Source: JASHSH01 sp036490215
GTDB lineage: Bacteria > Pseudomonadota > Alphaproteobacteria > Rhodospirillales > Magnetospirillaceae
Assembly: GCA_036490215.1 (NCBI GenBank)
Contig: DASXEH010000069.1
Location: 124,001 to 188,000, forward strand
DNA length: 64,000 nucleotides
Reading direction: 5' to 3'
A model generated the notes under the pieces. That model saw only the letters and a program-made list of their open reading frames with translations, made no database searches and was not told the DNA's origin. Each line of letters begins with the position of its first letter. The first letter of the stretch is position 1. A program made the position numbers and the translations under genes. This document shows, one piece after another, positions 1 to 8,656 of the stretch.

Positions 1-2
1 GC

Positions 3-890
3 GCGAATTTGAAAGTCATCGCATCTATCGGCAATTCTGACCATGGCGAAGGACGCCAGCTGGCCCAACACTACCGAAAGCTTATTGAGCCCATCGCATT
101 GCGTGGCGGGAGCACGAACCTGGATGTGCTTCGAGTCGTATTGCTACGTGAGTTCCCATGGATGTGGGACCTCGTTGAAGACCTGTTCGACGAGCTGAAT
201 CTAAGACGCGCCGCCGGCGTACCATGGCTGCACTTCGCGCCAATCCTGATCGTTGGGCCATCGGGTGTCGGCAAGACCCGGTTCGCGCGCCGCCTTGCTC
301 AGCTTGTTGGGACTGGCTTCCGAGAGATCAATGCGGCTGGCTCAAGCGACAATCGGCTGTTGGTAGGCACAGCCCGTGGATGGCATGCGCCGCAGCCGGC
401 ACTTCCGCTTTTGGTCATGGGCAACAGCGGCTCTGCCAATCCGATCATCGTCGTCGACGAGATCGACAAGGCGAAATCGGATGGCCACAACGGTGACGTT
501 CGGGACAGTTTGCTGGCGTTCCTAGAGGCTGAGACGGCGCGTATCTGGTTCGACGAGTGTCTCCTGGCGGAATGCGATCTCAGTCAGGTTTCGTGGATTC
601 TCACAGCCAACATAACGAATGAGATTCCGGCGCCGCTTTTAAGCCGCGTCCGCGTCGTTCACGTCGACCGGCCGCTAGCAATCCATTTCGACGCGACGCT
701 CGCCTCAATAGTCGGTGAGTTTGCCCGTGAACTGGGTCTGGCGCCCAATGAGCTTCCGGAATTGGGCGGCGCGGCGCAAAGCCAACTCCGTGTTCGGTTC
801 GAAAAGAACGCAAGCGTCCGCGAGCTCAAATCTTCGGTGCGCAGGGCGATTAGCAAGAGCGCGGCGCTGCTCGATCCGGTCGTGCACTAG
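3..890 (+). CDS. AAA+ ATPase, Lon/MoxR-like module (5' end probably outside window)
   Basis: A single AAA+ ATPase domain without any visible protease or nuclease domain. Counting from the TTG at 9, the Walker A GPSGVGKT is at residues 83-90, Walker B IIVVDEID at about 146-153, and a sensor-1-like LTAN near residue 200. The frame is open to the left edge and no ribosome site is visible, so the true start may lie upstream. The stop at 888-890 is nine bases before the next gene (DEDDh exonuclease), which suggests co-transcription and a joint role. The arrangement resembles the ATPase core of Lon, but nothing here shows proteolysis. Substrate unknown. Confidence 0.75.
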   Translation, partial: ANLKVIASIGNSDHGEGRQLAQHYRKLIEPIALRGGSTNLDVLRVVLLREFPWMWDLVEDLFDELNLRRAAGVPWLHFAPILIVGPSGVGKTRFARRLAQLVGTGFREINAAGSSDNRLLVGTARGWHAPQPALPLLVMGNSGSANPIIVVDEIDKAKSDGHNGDVRDSLLAFLEAETARIWFDECLLAECDLSQVSWILTANITNEIPAPLLSRVRVVHVDRPLAIHFDATLASIVGEFARELGLAPNELPELGGAAQSQLRVRFEKNASVRELKSSVRRAISKSAALLDPVVH

Positions 891-899
891 GAGAGCACG

Positions 900-1397
900 A
901 TGATCTTCATGGATTTCGAGGCCAGCGGCCTCAGAGGCTTTCCAATCGAAATCGGATGGGCCATCGTATACCCAGACCGCCACATCGCAGTCGAGAGTCA
1001 CTTCATCCATTGCGAGAGGTGGATGGACCAGATCGAACGCTGGGATTTGAAGGCGGAATCGATTCACGGCATCCCTCGCCGCATCGTCATCGACTTCGGC
1101 AAGGATCCGCTGACCGTAGCTCGCCGGGCCAATGAAGTGCTTGCTGGTCAGACGGTGATGATCGATAGCCCTTACGATGCGACGTGGTGCGTCGAACTCT
1201 TCGAAGAAGCTGGGATCGCGGGCGCCTTCACGTTTATGGATGTCTCTGCAGCTTTCGCTGGCCCGGAGATCGACGAGAGAGCTTATGAATTTGCGCTCAA
1301 ATTTATCGACAAGGTGAAGCCAAAGACCCACAGAGCGGCAGATGATGCAGAACATTGGGCGACGTTGTATCGCATGAGTCTGTATGACGAAGCGTAA
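900..1397 (+). CDS. DEDDh-type 3'-5' exonuclease (DnaQ/RNase T superfamily)
   Basis: A compact 165-residue protein with the three exonuclease motifs of the DEDDh family: Exo I as DFEASG (D5, E7), a central Asp near residue 93 (SPYDATW), and Exo III as HRAADD with H144 and D149 in the H-x4-D spacing. These residues bind the two metal ions that cleave single nucleotides from a 3' end. No additional domain is present, so it is a stand-alone nuclease rather than a polymerase subunit. It begins nine bases after the AAA+ ATPase gene, probably as one transcript. Whether the substrate is DNA or RNA cannot be told. Confidence 0.8.
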   Translation: MIFMDFEASGLRGFPIEIGWAIVYPDRHIAVESHFIHCERWMDQIERWDLKAESIHGIPRRIVIDFGKDPLTVARRANEVLAGQTVMIDSPYDATWCVELFEEAGIAGAFTFMDVSAAFAGPEIDERAYEFALKFIDKVKPKTHRAADDAEHWATLYRMSLYDEA

Positions 1398-1489
1398 TGT
1401 GACGAGACAGTTCTTATATATGGCGCATATGATCTGGGTATTCGAGACCGTCTCGTCCTCCTAAATTTGGTAGTGGCGATAGAGAGTTT

Positions 1490-3271
1490 GTGACAGAGCA
1501 ATTCCCACCTCAACTGGTTCTGCCCGACGACGGCATTTACCGAGAGGTCACGTTCCACGGCGCGATTTCTGCGGATCCTTCCGGCGTCAACGAGTTCCGC
1601 TGTGCGGTCTATTTCGCCACGCTGCATACGAAGTCGGATAGCGAGCCCGGCGACTACAACGGTCTGGGGAGGACCTATCAGATCGGCACTGGGTCACTAC
1701 CGACCGTTCCGATCGGAGCCATCTTCAAAGGACGGCAGAAGGTATCGCTCCGCCCAACCTTCTCCAAAGCAACAGAAGTGTTTGATCCGCGGATGCCTTC
1801 AGACGAGCCTTTGGGCGTGGCGATGCCGTTTCATTCGCCTTCTCGGGGGCCTGGCGATCCACTCGACTTCGTTCCTGTGGGCGAAGATGCAGTGTTTTCC
1901 AGAATTTACCGAATGGGTCTTCTACCCTCAGCGAAGGTCCGATGTTTCGGCGATGTCATCGTGCCAGTGATGGCACTAATCCGTTATCTCTGGGGGCCGA
2001 CCACCGAAACGAATAAGCGCGTCTTCGACGGGCTTCTCGGCATACATAACAACCCACGCGAAAGTATTTTTGACCCGAACTCGCTCAAGATCGTCAGCCG
2101 ATCGAAGTTACGCGTTCACGGCTTCCGCCGACCGACACCAGGTGAAATGCTCGTGGCGGCTCGTATGGCGTCAGACGAACATCTCCGTCACGCCTACTTC
2201 AGTGTTTCAAATCGCCTCAGACAGGATGGTCTTTTCCAAAGACCTGTCCATGCCTCTATGGCATTCCCGTTCATTCGGCCTGCGAAGTGGACTTACGAAT
2301 GGCGCTGGATCGGAATCTCTGACGAAAATCTCCCGGGCGGCGGGCGGCCGCACCACTTCATTACGCGCATTCTCGACATCGATTTTCGGCAGCCGATCAG
2401 GGACGTGATCTGGTCGGTGCCGGCGCAGGTCGTCTCAGCTGGACGAAGCAAGAAGCACATTGCATCCAAGCGACGCAACGCTCCCCGGAAAAAGAAGAAG
2501 GTCACCCAGACCGCCTCGTCCACAGAGCCATCTCAAACGCTAGGGCGGGTCAACATTGTCCTCGAGCCTCAGATGGTCGACCTTCCTTTTCGGTGGCAAG
2601 TCAAAGGCCGCGTTGCCAAAGAAGGCCAAGCTTATCAGGTCGTCAAGAACGTTGCCCCGACTACAGTGAGCGCCGTGGGATCAACGGCCGACGGCATTTG
2701 GAGGCCCGGCAACGTGGTTCCGGTCTCCTATCGAGATCGCCGCGACATGCAACGATCATCGCGTATTCCCGACACACGGCCAGTGCCGACACGCCTAGCC
2801 CAACTGATCGACGCTCTGAGGGCCTTGGAGAAGCGAAAGTGTGCAGTCGAAATCCTTCACGAGGACTTTACCGATAAGAGTAATCCGCTTTGGCATTTCC
2901 CGGCTCGCGCCGGTATGCGCAAGCTATCTTGGTCGACAATCTCATCTTTCACCGGGCTTCCACGACGGGCCTTGGTGGCGGTCGTGGAAAGGGGGCAGTG
3001 GAAGTACCTCTGCATTGAAAGCGAGATGAGAGATGCATCAGACTTTCACACGCTATGCGTCTTCCGCTTAGATCTTTCGAGACGGATCAAGGACGAGACC
3101 ATACGCCAGTTTCTGTCGGCAGTTGCACGGGCCGAAGGGGTCTGGCGAAACATTCGGTCCACCTATGTAGTGCGCGGGCGGACCCACAATCAGGATTGGT
3201 CAGCAACTGAGTTCGCCGCGAGAATCCTAAAAACACTCCAGTCTTTCGACCAAGAACCAGAGATGGAATAA
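1490..3271 (+). CDS. tnsE: TnsE-like transposition target-selection protein (divergent)
   Basis: 593 residues, GTG start preceded by a purine-rich gatagagag. By comparison with the Tn7 TnsE sequence as I remember it, the layout matches along the length: a beta-rich N-terminal part, a middle VIVPVMALIRYLW segment (TnsE has HIPQLELARSLF), a W/R-rich strand region near residue 265-295, a basic linker near 325-345 (RRNAPRKKKK), and a C-terminal domain starting LAQLIDALRALEKRKCAVEI that parallels TnsE's DELLSILKTKFACRVLFEE. TnsE directs Tn7 to lagging-strand and conjugal targets by contacting the sliding clamp. It lies about 13 kb from tnsABC and on the other strand. The family call rests on remembered alignment, not a search. 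Confidence 0.6.
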   Translation: MTEQFPPQLVLPDDGIYREVTFHGAISADPSGVNEFRCAVYFATLHTKSDSEPGDYNGLGRTYQIGTGSLPTVPIGAIFKGRQKVSLRPTFSKATEVFDPRMPSDEPLGVAMPFHSPSRGPGDPLDFVPVGEDAVFSRIYRMGLLPSAKVRCFGDVIVPVMALIRYLWGPTTETNKRVFDGLLGIHNNPRESIFDPNSLKIVSRSKLRVHGFRRPTPGEMLVAARMASDEHLRHAYFSVSNRLRQDGLFQRPVHASMAFPFIRPAKWTYEWRWIGISDENLPGGGRPHHFITRILDIDFRQPIRDVIWSVPAQVVSAGRSKKHIASKRRNAPRKKKKVTQTASSTEPSQTLGRVNIVLEPQMVDLPFRWQVKGRVAKEGQAYQVVKNVAPTTVSAVGSTADGIWRPGNVVPVSYRDRRDMQRSSRIPDTRPVPTRLAQLIDALRALEKRKCAVEILHEDFTDKSNPLWHFPARAGMRKLSWSTISSFTGLPRRALVAVVERGQWKYLCIESEMRDASDFHTLCVFRLDLSRRIKDETIRQFLSAVARAEGVWRNIRSTYVVRGRTHNQDWSATEFAARILKTLQSFDQEPEME

Positions 3272-3280
3272 TTCGACAGT

Positions 3281-3562
3281 TTACGTTGGCCTCCGGACGT
3301 GCATCTCGACGCGCAATCCCGCGGTAGTGACCATGTTTACCAGCGTGTCGAGACCGAACAGGCTGATCTTTCCTCGCAGCAGATCGGAGAGGCGTGGTTC
3401 AGTAACATCGAGCAGTTTGGCGACTTCCGCCCGGCTCAACCCAACATCCTCGATATACTGCCGTAGCGCACTCATCAACGCGGACCGAAGCTTCATATTC
3501 TCTGCTTCTTCCGGCGTATCCTCGATTGCGTCCCACACGCTGGCAAACTTCTTTGCTGTCAT
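3281..3562 (-). CDS. XRE-family HTH antitoxin-like protein (HigA2 type), orphan
   Basis: 93 residues with a helix-turn-helix at about residues 41-65 (SRAEVAKLLDVTEPRLSDLLRGK). The N-terminal FASVWDAIEDTPEEAENM segment is characteristic of antitoxins that pair with Gp49-like HigB/RelE toxins; such proteins bind the toxin and repress their own promoter. A good ribosome site (aaggaag) lies six bases before the ATG. No toxin gene is found upstream on the same strand (3563-3892) or downstream, where the TnsE-like gene converges with a 9-bp gap. It may be an orphan regulator or the survivor of a decayed pair. Confidence 0.75.
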   Translation of the reverse strand: MTAKKFASVWDAIEDTPEEAENMKLRSALMSALRQYIEDVGLSRAEVAKLLDVTEPRLSDLLRGKISLFGLDTLVNMVTTAGLRVEMHVRRPT

Positions 3563-3892
3563 CGCTTAACTTCCTTTGCAAGTTCGCCATAGCACACTGA
3601 GACCAACTCGATATCGGGTTATCTAGTTTCCCGCGCCTCTTCTGGAAACAGTGCAGTAGTTAGTTTTAATTCAGAGACAGGGTGGCTGGCTATTTGGCGA
3701 GATACCGGCCCGTGATGTTGGAAATGCTCGAAGCGGCGTCGAAAAGCTAAAAGGCCAGGAGCACGATGTGGGAGAATCAAAAGATTAAGGGCTATCCGCA
3801 ATCTTACAGAGAGCCCGACCACAACGCGTACCGGCAGGGAAATTGCAATGAGAATAATCAAATTGCAATCGGCAACGGTCTTTCACCGTCGA
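3563..3892. other. Intergenic stretch, no recognised gene
   Basis: 330 bases between the orphan HTH gene and the last secreted paralogue. Short frames exist on both strands but none has a ribosome site or a recognisable family. No convincing toxin partner for the HTH protein was found in any frame. It should hold the promoter of the leftward HTH gene and the 3' end of the leftward three-gene operon; no clear hairpin-plus-T terminator was seen. Confidence 0.5.
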
Positions 3893-5356
3893 TCAGTTCA
3901 TGAATTCGACAGTGAATAGTGCATTGTGGAGTGCGGATTCAGATGCTTCGAATGTGCAAGTCCCGCCAGATGCTGCCTCAAGAGAGACAACAATGAATTT
4001 CCCTGGCGTCGGATAGAACGATGACGCAGACGATACCGTCGCTAGGCCAGTACCAGCAACGGCGGTGGCTGCGGTAGACGCGTTCTGCGGTGACGGTGCA
4101 GGTGTAGTCGAAGGCAACACCACACCAATTCCGACGGAGCACGAAGTCGAGGTCGAAGATCCTTGCACAGGGACGGAGTAGACGGCCTTTACAAAACTCT
4201 GTCCAAGACCATCTGCTACGTAGGCAGCAAGTTGTTGATAAGTTGAAGGCGGAAATGTTCCGAGGGCCGGCGCAGCCCATGTTGAGGAAGAATTTGTCCA
4301 CGACGCTATGGTGCCGGCGGTCGGAATCGAGAACTTCATAGGAATTCGATTATACGCGTTAGACACGCCAAAGAAGCTTCCTCCCGGGCCGAGTAGGTTC
4401 ATATACGCGCCCGAATCAACTTCTGGAGCGAGGGTGCCCAGAAGCGTTCCTTGATAGGCTGGAATTGTGTACGCGGTATTGCCATCCGATCCGCCATAGC
4501 AAGCGCCATTGAAGGCATTTGCATTAACCCATAACCCATTCTGGTTGACGATCGCGAGGCTAGAAGGCCGGGTAGTGTATGATCCCCAGTTAGGTGCGAC
4601 ACACATCGACAGAGTGCCGTTGTCGGAAAACGCATAAATATCCTGAAGCCAATTTGTTCCGACATGAGGGCTGGCTAATGCCATGCCGAGTTCGTTTCCT
4701 GGAATCGGAAGAAGTATTGTGCCAGATGTCGACTCGACCGGTACGAGATTCGAAATATAGGTGTGATAGTAAATTGAATGGATAGAGTGCCCAGACGTTT
4801 GGACCGCAGATCCGGTTTGCACAGTCAGTCTTCCGCCTGGCAATATCTTTGATCCGAATGGCACTACAAAAGAATTCGACGCCGCTGTCGAAGGTAACGG
4901 ATCGAGCAGCACATACTGAGACCCAGTGTATTGAACGGTATATACCTGATTGGCCTTCATATCGCCCGCGGCGATGGCGATCGTCGCACCGGCACTTCTT
5001 TTTGTTACCGCCAGATTGCCAGTACCGGCGACGTTGAGAGTCAATGGTCCGGTAGAATCAAAACCTGACTCAAACGTCACTCTATTTCCCACGAACAAGG
5101 AATAGATGCTCGGGACGACAGACGATACGATTTGACTGCTGGCTGTCCCGGTGGACGTGCCGCCGGAGAAATAATAGGCGCAATTGTAAATCGTGTTGAA
5201 GTTGGACATGGCCTGACTGGCGTCCGCAGTCGTGCCATGCGTCAACTGATAGGAATAATTTGGGCAATTGTTCGCCCAGGCGGGGCTGCGGCCGGCCAAC
5301 CAGAAGACGGCTGCAACGATGATCACTAGGCGCGTGACCAGTAGTTTGCTGCTCAA
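3893..5356 (-). CDS. Secreted tail-fibre-like protein, paralogue 1
   Basis: 487 residues from a TTG start at 5356, chosen because ggaggg sits four bases before it and the product then begins with a textbook Sec signal peptide (SSKLLVTR, hydrophobic LVIIVAAVFWLAG, cleavage after AWA). The mature N-terminus carries the block shared by all three paralogues: C-x-Y-x-Y-x-L-T-x-GTTADASQ-x-M-x-NFNTI-x-x-C, about 140 residues long. The rest is Ser/Thr/Gly-rich beta sequence like phage tail fibres, related along its length to paralogue 2. Two cysteines close together suggest an exported disulfide. It follows paralogue 2 by 40 bases, probably in one operon. Function unknown; adhesion or surface binding is a guess. 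Confidence 0.65.
   Translation of the reverse strand: MSSKLLVTRLVIIVAAVFWLAGRSPAWANNCPNYSYQLTHGTTADASQAMSNFNTIYNCAYYFSGGTSTGTASSQIVSSVVPSIYSLFVGNRVTFESGFDSTGPLTLNVAGTGNLAVTKRSAGATIAIAAGDMKANQVYTVQYTGSQYVLLDPLPSTAASNSFVVPFGSKILPGGRLTVQTGSAVQTSGHSIHSIYYHTYISNLVPVESTSGTILLPIPGNELGMALASPHVGTNWLQDIYAFSDNGTLSMCVAPNWGSYTTRPSSLAIVNQNGLWVNANAFNGACYGGSDGNTAYTIPAYQGTLLGTLAPEVDSGAYMNLLGPGGSFFGVSNAYNRIPMKFSIPTAGTIASWTNSSSTWAAPALGTFPPSTYQQLAAYVADGLGQSFVKAVYSVPVQGSSTSTSCSVGIGVVLPSTTPAPSPQNASTAATAVAGTGLATVSSASSFYPTPGKFIVVSLEAASGGTCTFEASESALHNALFTVEFMN
5190..5250 (-). repeat. Paralogue-block DNA repeat, copy 1
   Basis: Encodes the GTTADASQAMSNFNTI part of paralogue 1. Copies at about 6664-6729 and 8171-8235 are clearly similar at DNA level (shared strings such as gtgttgaagtt and gtcgtgcc), indicating tandem gene duplication and a substrate for recombination among the three genes. 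Confidence 0.6.
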
Positions 5357-5396
5357 TGGCCCTCCAACCTTCTTGATGTGCTGAGCGGCCGGCATG

Positions 5397-6803
5397 TCAA
5401 TTCGTCGTCTCGACGACGAGCACGCCGTTGGCAACGCCGTTCAACGTATTCGAGAAAGAGCACGTAGCTGCAGACGCTGATTCCGTCGCGCCGAAAACAG
5501 AATCTCCCAAAGTTGGGTAGAAATTTTCGGTTATAATTAACGGTGAACTCCCCGCGCCGGCCACAGCATTCGCGAGCGTGGATGCGTAAAGGGGAATTCC
5601 AGCGGACGACCCCATCGTGTATCGAGACACACCCACCGAACAAAGTACGCTAGTAGAAGAACCGGCGGCATTTATCGAGTAAGTGGCTTTGATGAAGCCC
5701 TGGGCCAACGTGTCGAAGACCGTGGTTGTCAATTGTCCACCGCCGTTCGTCAGACGCCAGCCTGGCGACCCGTATGTCCAACTTGCTGTTTGGGCAGGAA
5801 CGGTGCTGAAAACAGGAACGCGGTTGTAGGCATTGGACAACAATATCTGCGCACCACCGTTCAACAGGGAGCCATTGAGCACCATATAGGTGACGCCTGC
5901 TGTACCGGCCGTCTGAAAGGACCCGAGCAACGTTGCCTGATTTGCGGCAATAGAATAGGCCGTTGAGCCAGATGGCCCGCCCCAACAAGTACTATTCATC
6001 GCTGCATTGTTGACCCAAAGTCCCAGCACACTAGCTACCGCAGTGGTGGCACTTCTCGTCGTCAAACTTGTCCATGCCGGCCCCACACAGATAGCCAATG
6101 TCCCGCTATTCGAAAATGCCCAGATATCGTAGGCGGAGGACGCCAGTATCTGCGTAGCGCTGAGTCCCACACTAATCTCGTTTGCAGCGATCGGCAGATA
6201 TACGATGGCTCCAGTTCCCGATATGACGGGAACCGTGTTAGAGGCGTAGGTATCGTAGTAGATAGTCGAGCTTGCGGATTGGTCGGTAGTTTGTACCGGT
6301 GACCCGCTCTGTAAGGTCAGTCTGCCACCCGGAGGCGACAATGCTCCTGGGGGAAGGACGTAGCCGTTGTCCGGGTCCAATAGTTCGTACTGAGTGCCGT
6401 CATATTGGACCGTATAGACTTGCCCGGCTGACATATCTCCGAAGTTAAGCGGAACCAAGCCGAGATTGGTTTTGCGAAGAATATTGACGCTCGAGGTGCT
6501 CGCGATATTGAGCGTCGTCGGCCCGCTAGAGGAGAAGCCCGCGACAAATGTGATGCGGTTCCCGTTCGAGAGAGAGAAGACATTAGGTGTCACTGTTGAG
6601 AGAACTTGGACCGCCGCTGTGCCAGCGGTTGTTCCTCCGACGAAGAATGAGGCACAGTCCCTGATCGTGTTGAAGTTGGCCATTACCTGGCTGCCATCGG
6701 CGGTCGTGCCATTGGTCAGCGGATATGGATACGAAGGGCAGCTATTCGCTAGCGCAGCGCCGCTCCAAAAAATGCCAAGCAGCGCGATAAAAATCCGCTT
6801 CAT
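5397..6803 (-). CDS. Secreted tail-fibre-like protein, paralogue 2
   Basis: 468 residues from the ATG at 6803, which has gggag six bases upstream and opens a signal peptide (MKRIFIALLGIFWSGAALA, cleavage before NSC). The first ~140 mature residues repeat the block seen in paralogues 1 and 3 (LTNGTTADGSQVMANFNTI, then a G-N-R-x-T-F segment and VYTVQYDG). The downstream portion (LSPPGGRLTLQSGSPVQT onward) is homologous to paralogue 1, including a C-x-G-P/A-W segment and a late CSVG cysteine. Low-complexity Ser/Thr/Ala beta sequence resembles tail-fibre shafts. No enzymatic motif seen. Confidence 0.65.
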   Translation of the reverse strand: MKRIFIALLGIFWSGAALANSCPSYPYPLTNGTTADGSQVMANFNTIRDCASFFVGGTTAGTAAVQVLSTVTPNVFSLSNGNRITFVAGFSSSGPTTLNIASTSSVNILRKTNLGLVPLNFGDMSAGQVYTVQYDGTQYELLDPDNGYVLPPGALSPPGGRLTLQSGSPVQTTDQSASSTIYYDTYASNTVPVISGTGAIVYLPIAANEISVGLSATQILASSAYDIWAFSNSGTLAICVGPAWTSLTTRSATTAVASVLGLWVNNAAMNSTCWGGPSGSTAYSIAANQATLLGSFQTAGTAGVTYMVLNGSLLNGGAQILLSNAYNRVPVFSTVPAQTASWTYGSPGWRLTNGGGQLTTTVFDTLAQGFIKATYSINAAGSSTSVLCSVGVSRYTMGSSAGIPLYASTLANAVAGAGSSPLIITENFYPTLGDSVFGATESASAATCSFSNTLNGVANGVLVVETTN

Positions 6804-6899
6804 CACGAACTCCCAGTCGCCGACGTCGGCCCCTACGGGATCGAACGCAAGCAATCCGAAAAAAGGCTAGGGCTAAAATATAAAATTCTCAGACGGACG

Positions 6900-8318
6900 C
6901 TATTGACGACGCAGTTCGTCATAACCTTCCGTAAAGATGCGAATCGCGGATGCGCCACTCGCTCGTATGCGCAATTGTCCAACCGCGCTGGTGAGTCGGT
7001 CGGCCAACAAAGTTGTGAGTGTGAAGGCAGATGCATCCTCGATATCTAATCCAGGACTGGTCGCGGACGTTCCCGAAGCTACGTCGGTGTCATCTGGGCT
7101 ACTTATCAAGACTGTTGTACTTGCTGTAGCGGACGTAATTCGGCCGCGCCAGATTCCTTTGATACCAGGAGGCACAGAGACAGTTTGTAGAACCGCTGTA
7201 GCGCCGATCGTCGGCGTTCCGTTCAGATCGGTAACGACTGTTTTCCACAACACTCTTATGGATCCGCCAAACACCTCGACAGCCCTGAACGGCAAAATGT
7301 GGCTCGACGCGTCAGTGAGCGTGGAGCCGATGTAGCGATAATAGGTATATCCACTCGGCAGTAATGGAGCTGCTACAGGGATTCCCCAGGTCGGCGCAGT
7401 TGTGACCGCTGTCTGTGCTGGCGCGGCCAAGACGATGCTGGTGGTCCCGCCACCGCTCGCTATCGTCGTTTCGAGATTCGTTCCTCCCGGCCCGGCGCCT
7501 TGGACAACAATCTGATCACCATTGGCTGACCCAGTGCCCGAGGCGACGGTTAGAGATGTTGAGCCGACGGTGGTCGTCCCGGTCGTGGAGAATACAGTGC
7601 CTGCTGCATGAGCGACCGCGCTTGTGCCGGATGGGCCATTGATAAGATAGAGCTGATACCAAGTAGATGCCGCGATCGATCCCGTATCGATGCCGCCGGC
7701 GCCACTCGTCGCCAGATTGACCGACAAAGGAGACGCAGCTGCGATCAGTAGGGTGCCCGTCGAATCTGTCGCCGTGCCTGCCGAAATATCGACAACGAGT
7801 TGAGGCGATGTTGCATCTATAGAGGGAACCAACCCTCCGATCTCGCCGTGTGGCACAACGGTCGCCGACGCAATCACCGTCGGATCAAGCAATTCGTACT
7901 GGGAGCCATCGTATTGCGCGGTATAGACCTGCCCCGGGACCATGTCGTTCGCTACAAGAGGGACCAATCCAGACGAGGTCTTTTTCAAAAGACTGATTGC
8001 CCCAGTGCCAGCGACGTTAAGCGTCGTCGCGCCGGTTGTCGCGAAGCCCGCCAAGAATGTGACACGATTTCCAGCCGTGAGAGAAAACACGCCAGGAGAG
8101 ACCGTTGATAGGACCTGTACCGTCGCCATTCCCGTTGACGTTCCTCCGACGAAGTAGGAGGCGCAGTTCATGATGGTGTTGAAGTTACCCATCACCTGAC
8201 TGGCATCTGCCGTCGTGCCGTTAGTCAGTGTGTATGTGTATGGAGGACAACTGTTCGCCCACGCCGGAGAACTGATGAAGGCAAGCACAAGACCAGCAAA
8301 AATGCGCTTCAACATCAT
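6900..8318 (-). CDS. Secreted tail-fibre-like protein, paralogue 3 with distinct C-terminal half
   Basis: First gene of the leftward three-gene set. The ATG at 8318 (next codon also ATG) follows ggggag, and the product starts with a signal peptide (MMLKRIFAGLVLAFISSPAWA). Residues ~22-150 repeat the shared N-terminal block (LTNGTTADASQVMGNFNTI). After about residue 155 the sequence departs from the other two and reads like a phage tail-fibre repeat region: IDTGSIAASTWYQLYLI, then GTTTVGSTSLTVASGTG, ending in a beta-rich domain with no cysteine pair. A shared head with a swapped tail suggests modular exchange. The tail similarity is pattern recognition, not a search result. Confidence 0.65.
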   Translation of the reverse strand: MMLKRIFAGLVLAFISSPAWANSCPPYTYTLTNGTTADASQVMGNFNTIMNCASYFVGGTSTGMATVQVLSTVSPGVFSLTAGNRVTFLAGFATTGATTLNVAGTGAISLLKKTSSGLVPLVANDMVPGQVYTAQYDGSQYELLDPTVIASATVVPHGEIGGLVPSIDATSPQLVVDISAGTATDSTGTLLIAAASPLSVNLATSGAGGIDTGSIAASTWYQLYLINGPSGTSAVAHAAGTVFSTTGTTTVGSTSLTVASGTGSANGDQIVVQGAGPGGTNLETTIASGGGTTSIVLAAPAQTAVTTAPTWGIPVAAPLLPSGYTYYRYIGSTLTDASSHILPFRAVEVFGGSIRVLWKTVVTDLNGTPTIGATAVLQTVSVPPGIKGIWRGRITSATASTTVLISSPDDTDVASGTSATSPGLDIEDASAFTLTTLLADRLTSAVGQLRIRASGASAIRIFTEGYDELRRQ

Positions 8319-8656
8319 CACACTCCCCATTTCCAAAGTGGAAAAAGCAGATGGTTGTCAGGCTAAAAGGTGCGGCAGCGAAATCATCGATAGGGGCATT
8401 GCAGACGGGAACCTATCAGCGATTGGGGCGGGACCTTACCAGAGCGAAATGCGCCTAGTACAGAGAAACTATAAAGTTGCAGCGCACAATCTTATTTGTA
8501 ACTAATACAAGTTAATAACTTATTTATGCAATATGCATAAATAGTTATTCAGAATGATCTTGCATTTATGTTGCATGCATAAAATACAGAAAAAATGTTT
8601 CTGGAATTCTTTGCCGATTCTCCCCATGATCGCGCGCCCGCTAGATAGGGAGATCC
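8319..8656. promoter_or_regulatory. AT-rich divergent intergenic region with long inverted repeat
   Basis: 338 bases between the leftward secreted-protein genes and the rightward YD/RHS genes, so it should hold both promoters. The part from about 8470 to 8610 is strikingly AT-rich for this genome. It contains an inverted repeat with arms 8514-8530 and 8534-8549 (one bulged base, 3-base spacer ata) built around tatttatgca / tgcataaata. A second tgca-rich stretch follows at 8560-8585. The palindrome could be an operator for a regulator of the locus or a hairpin; neither flank has the T-tract of a terminator. Confidence 0.5.

Noticed and set aside
3563..3892. Possible HigB/RelE toxin upstream of the orphan antitoxin
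   Set aside because: All frames were read; one short stretch looked faintly RelE-like (LKGQEH) but it breaks in stops and does not continue.
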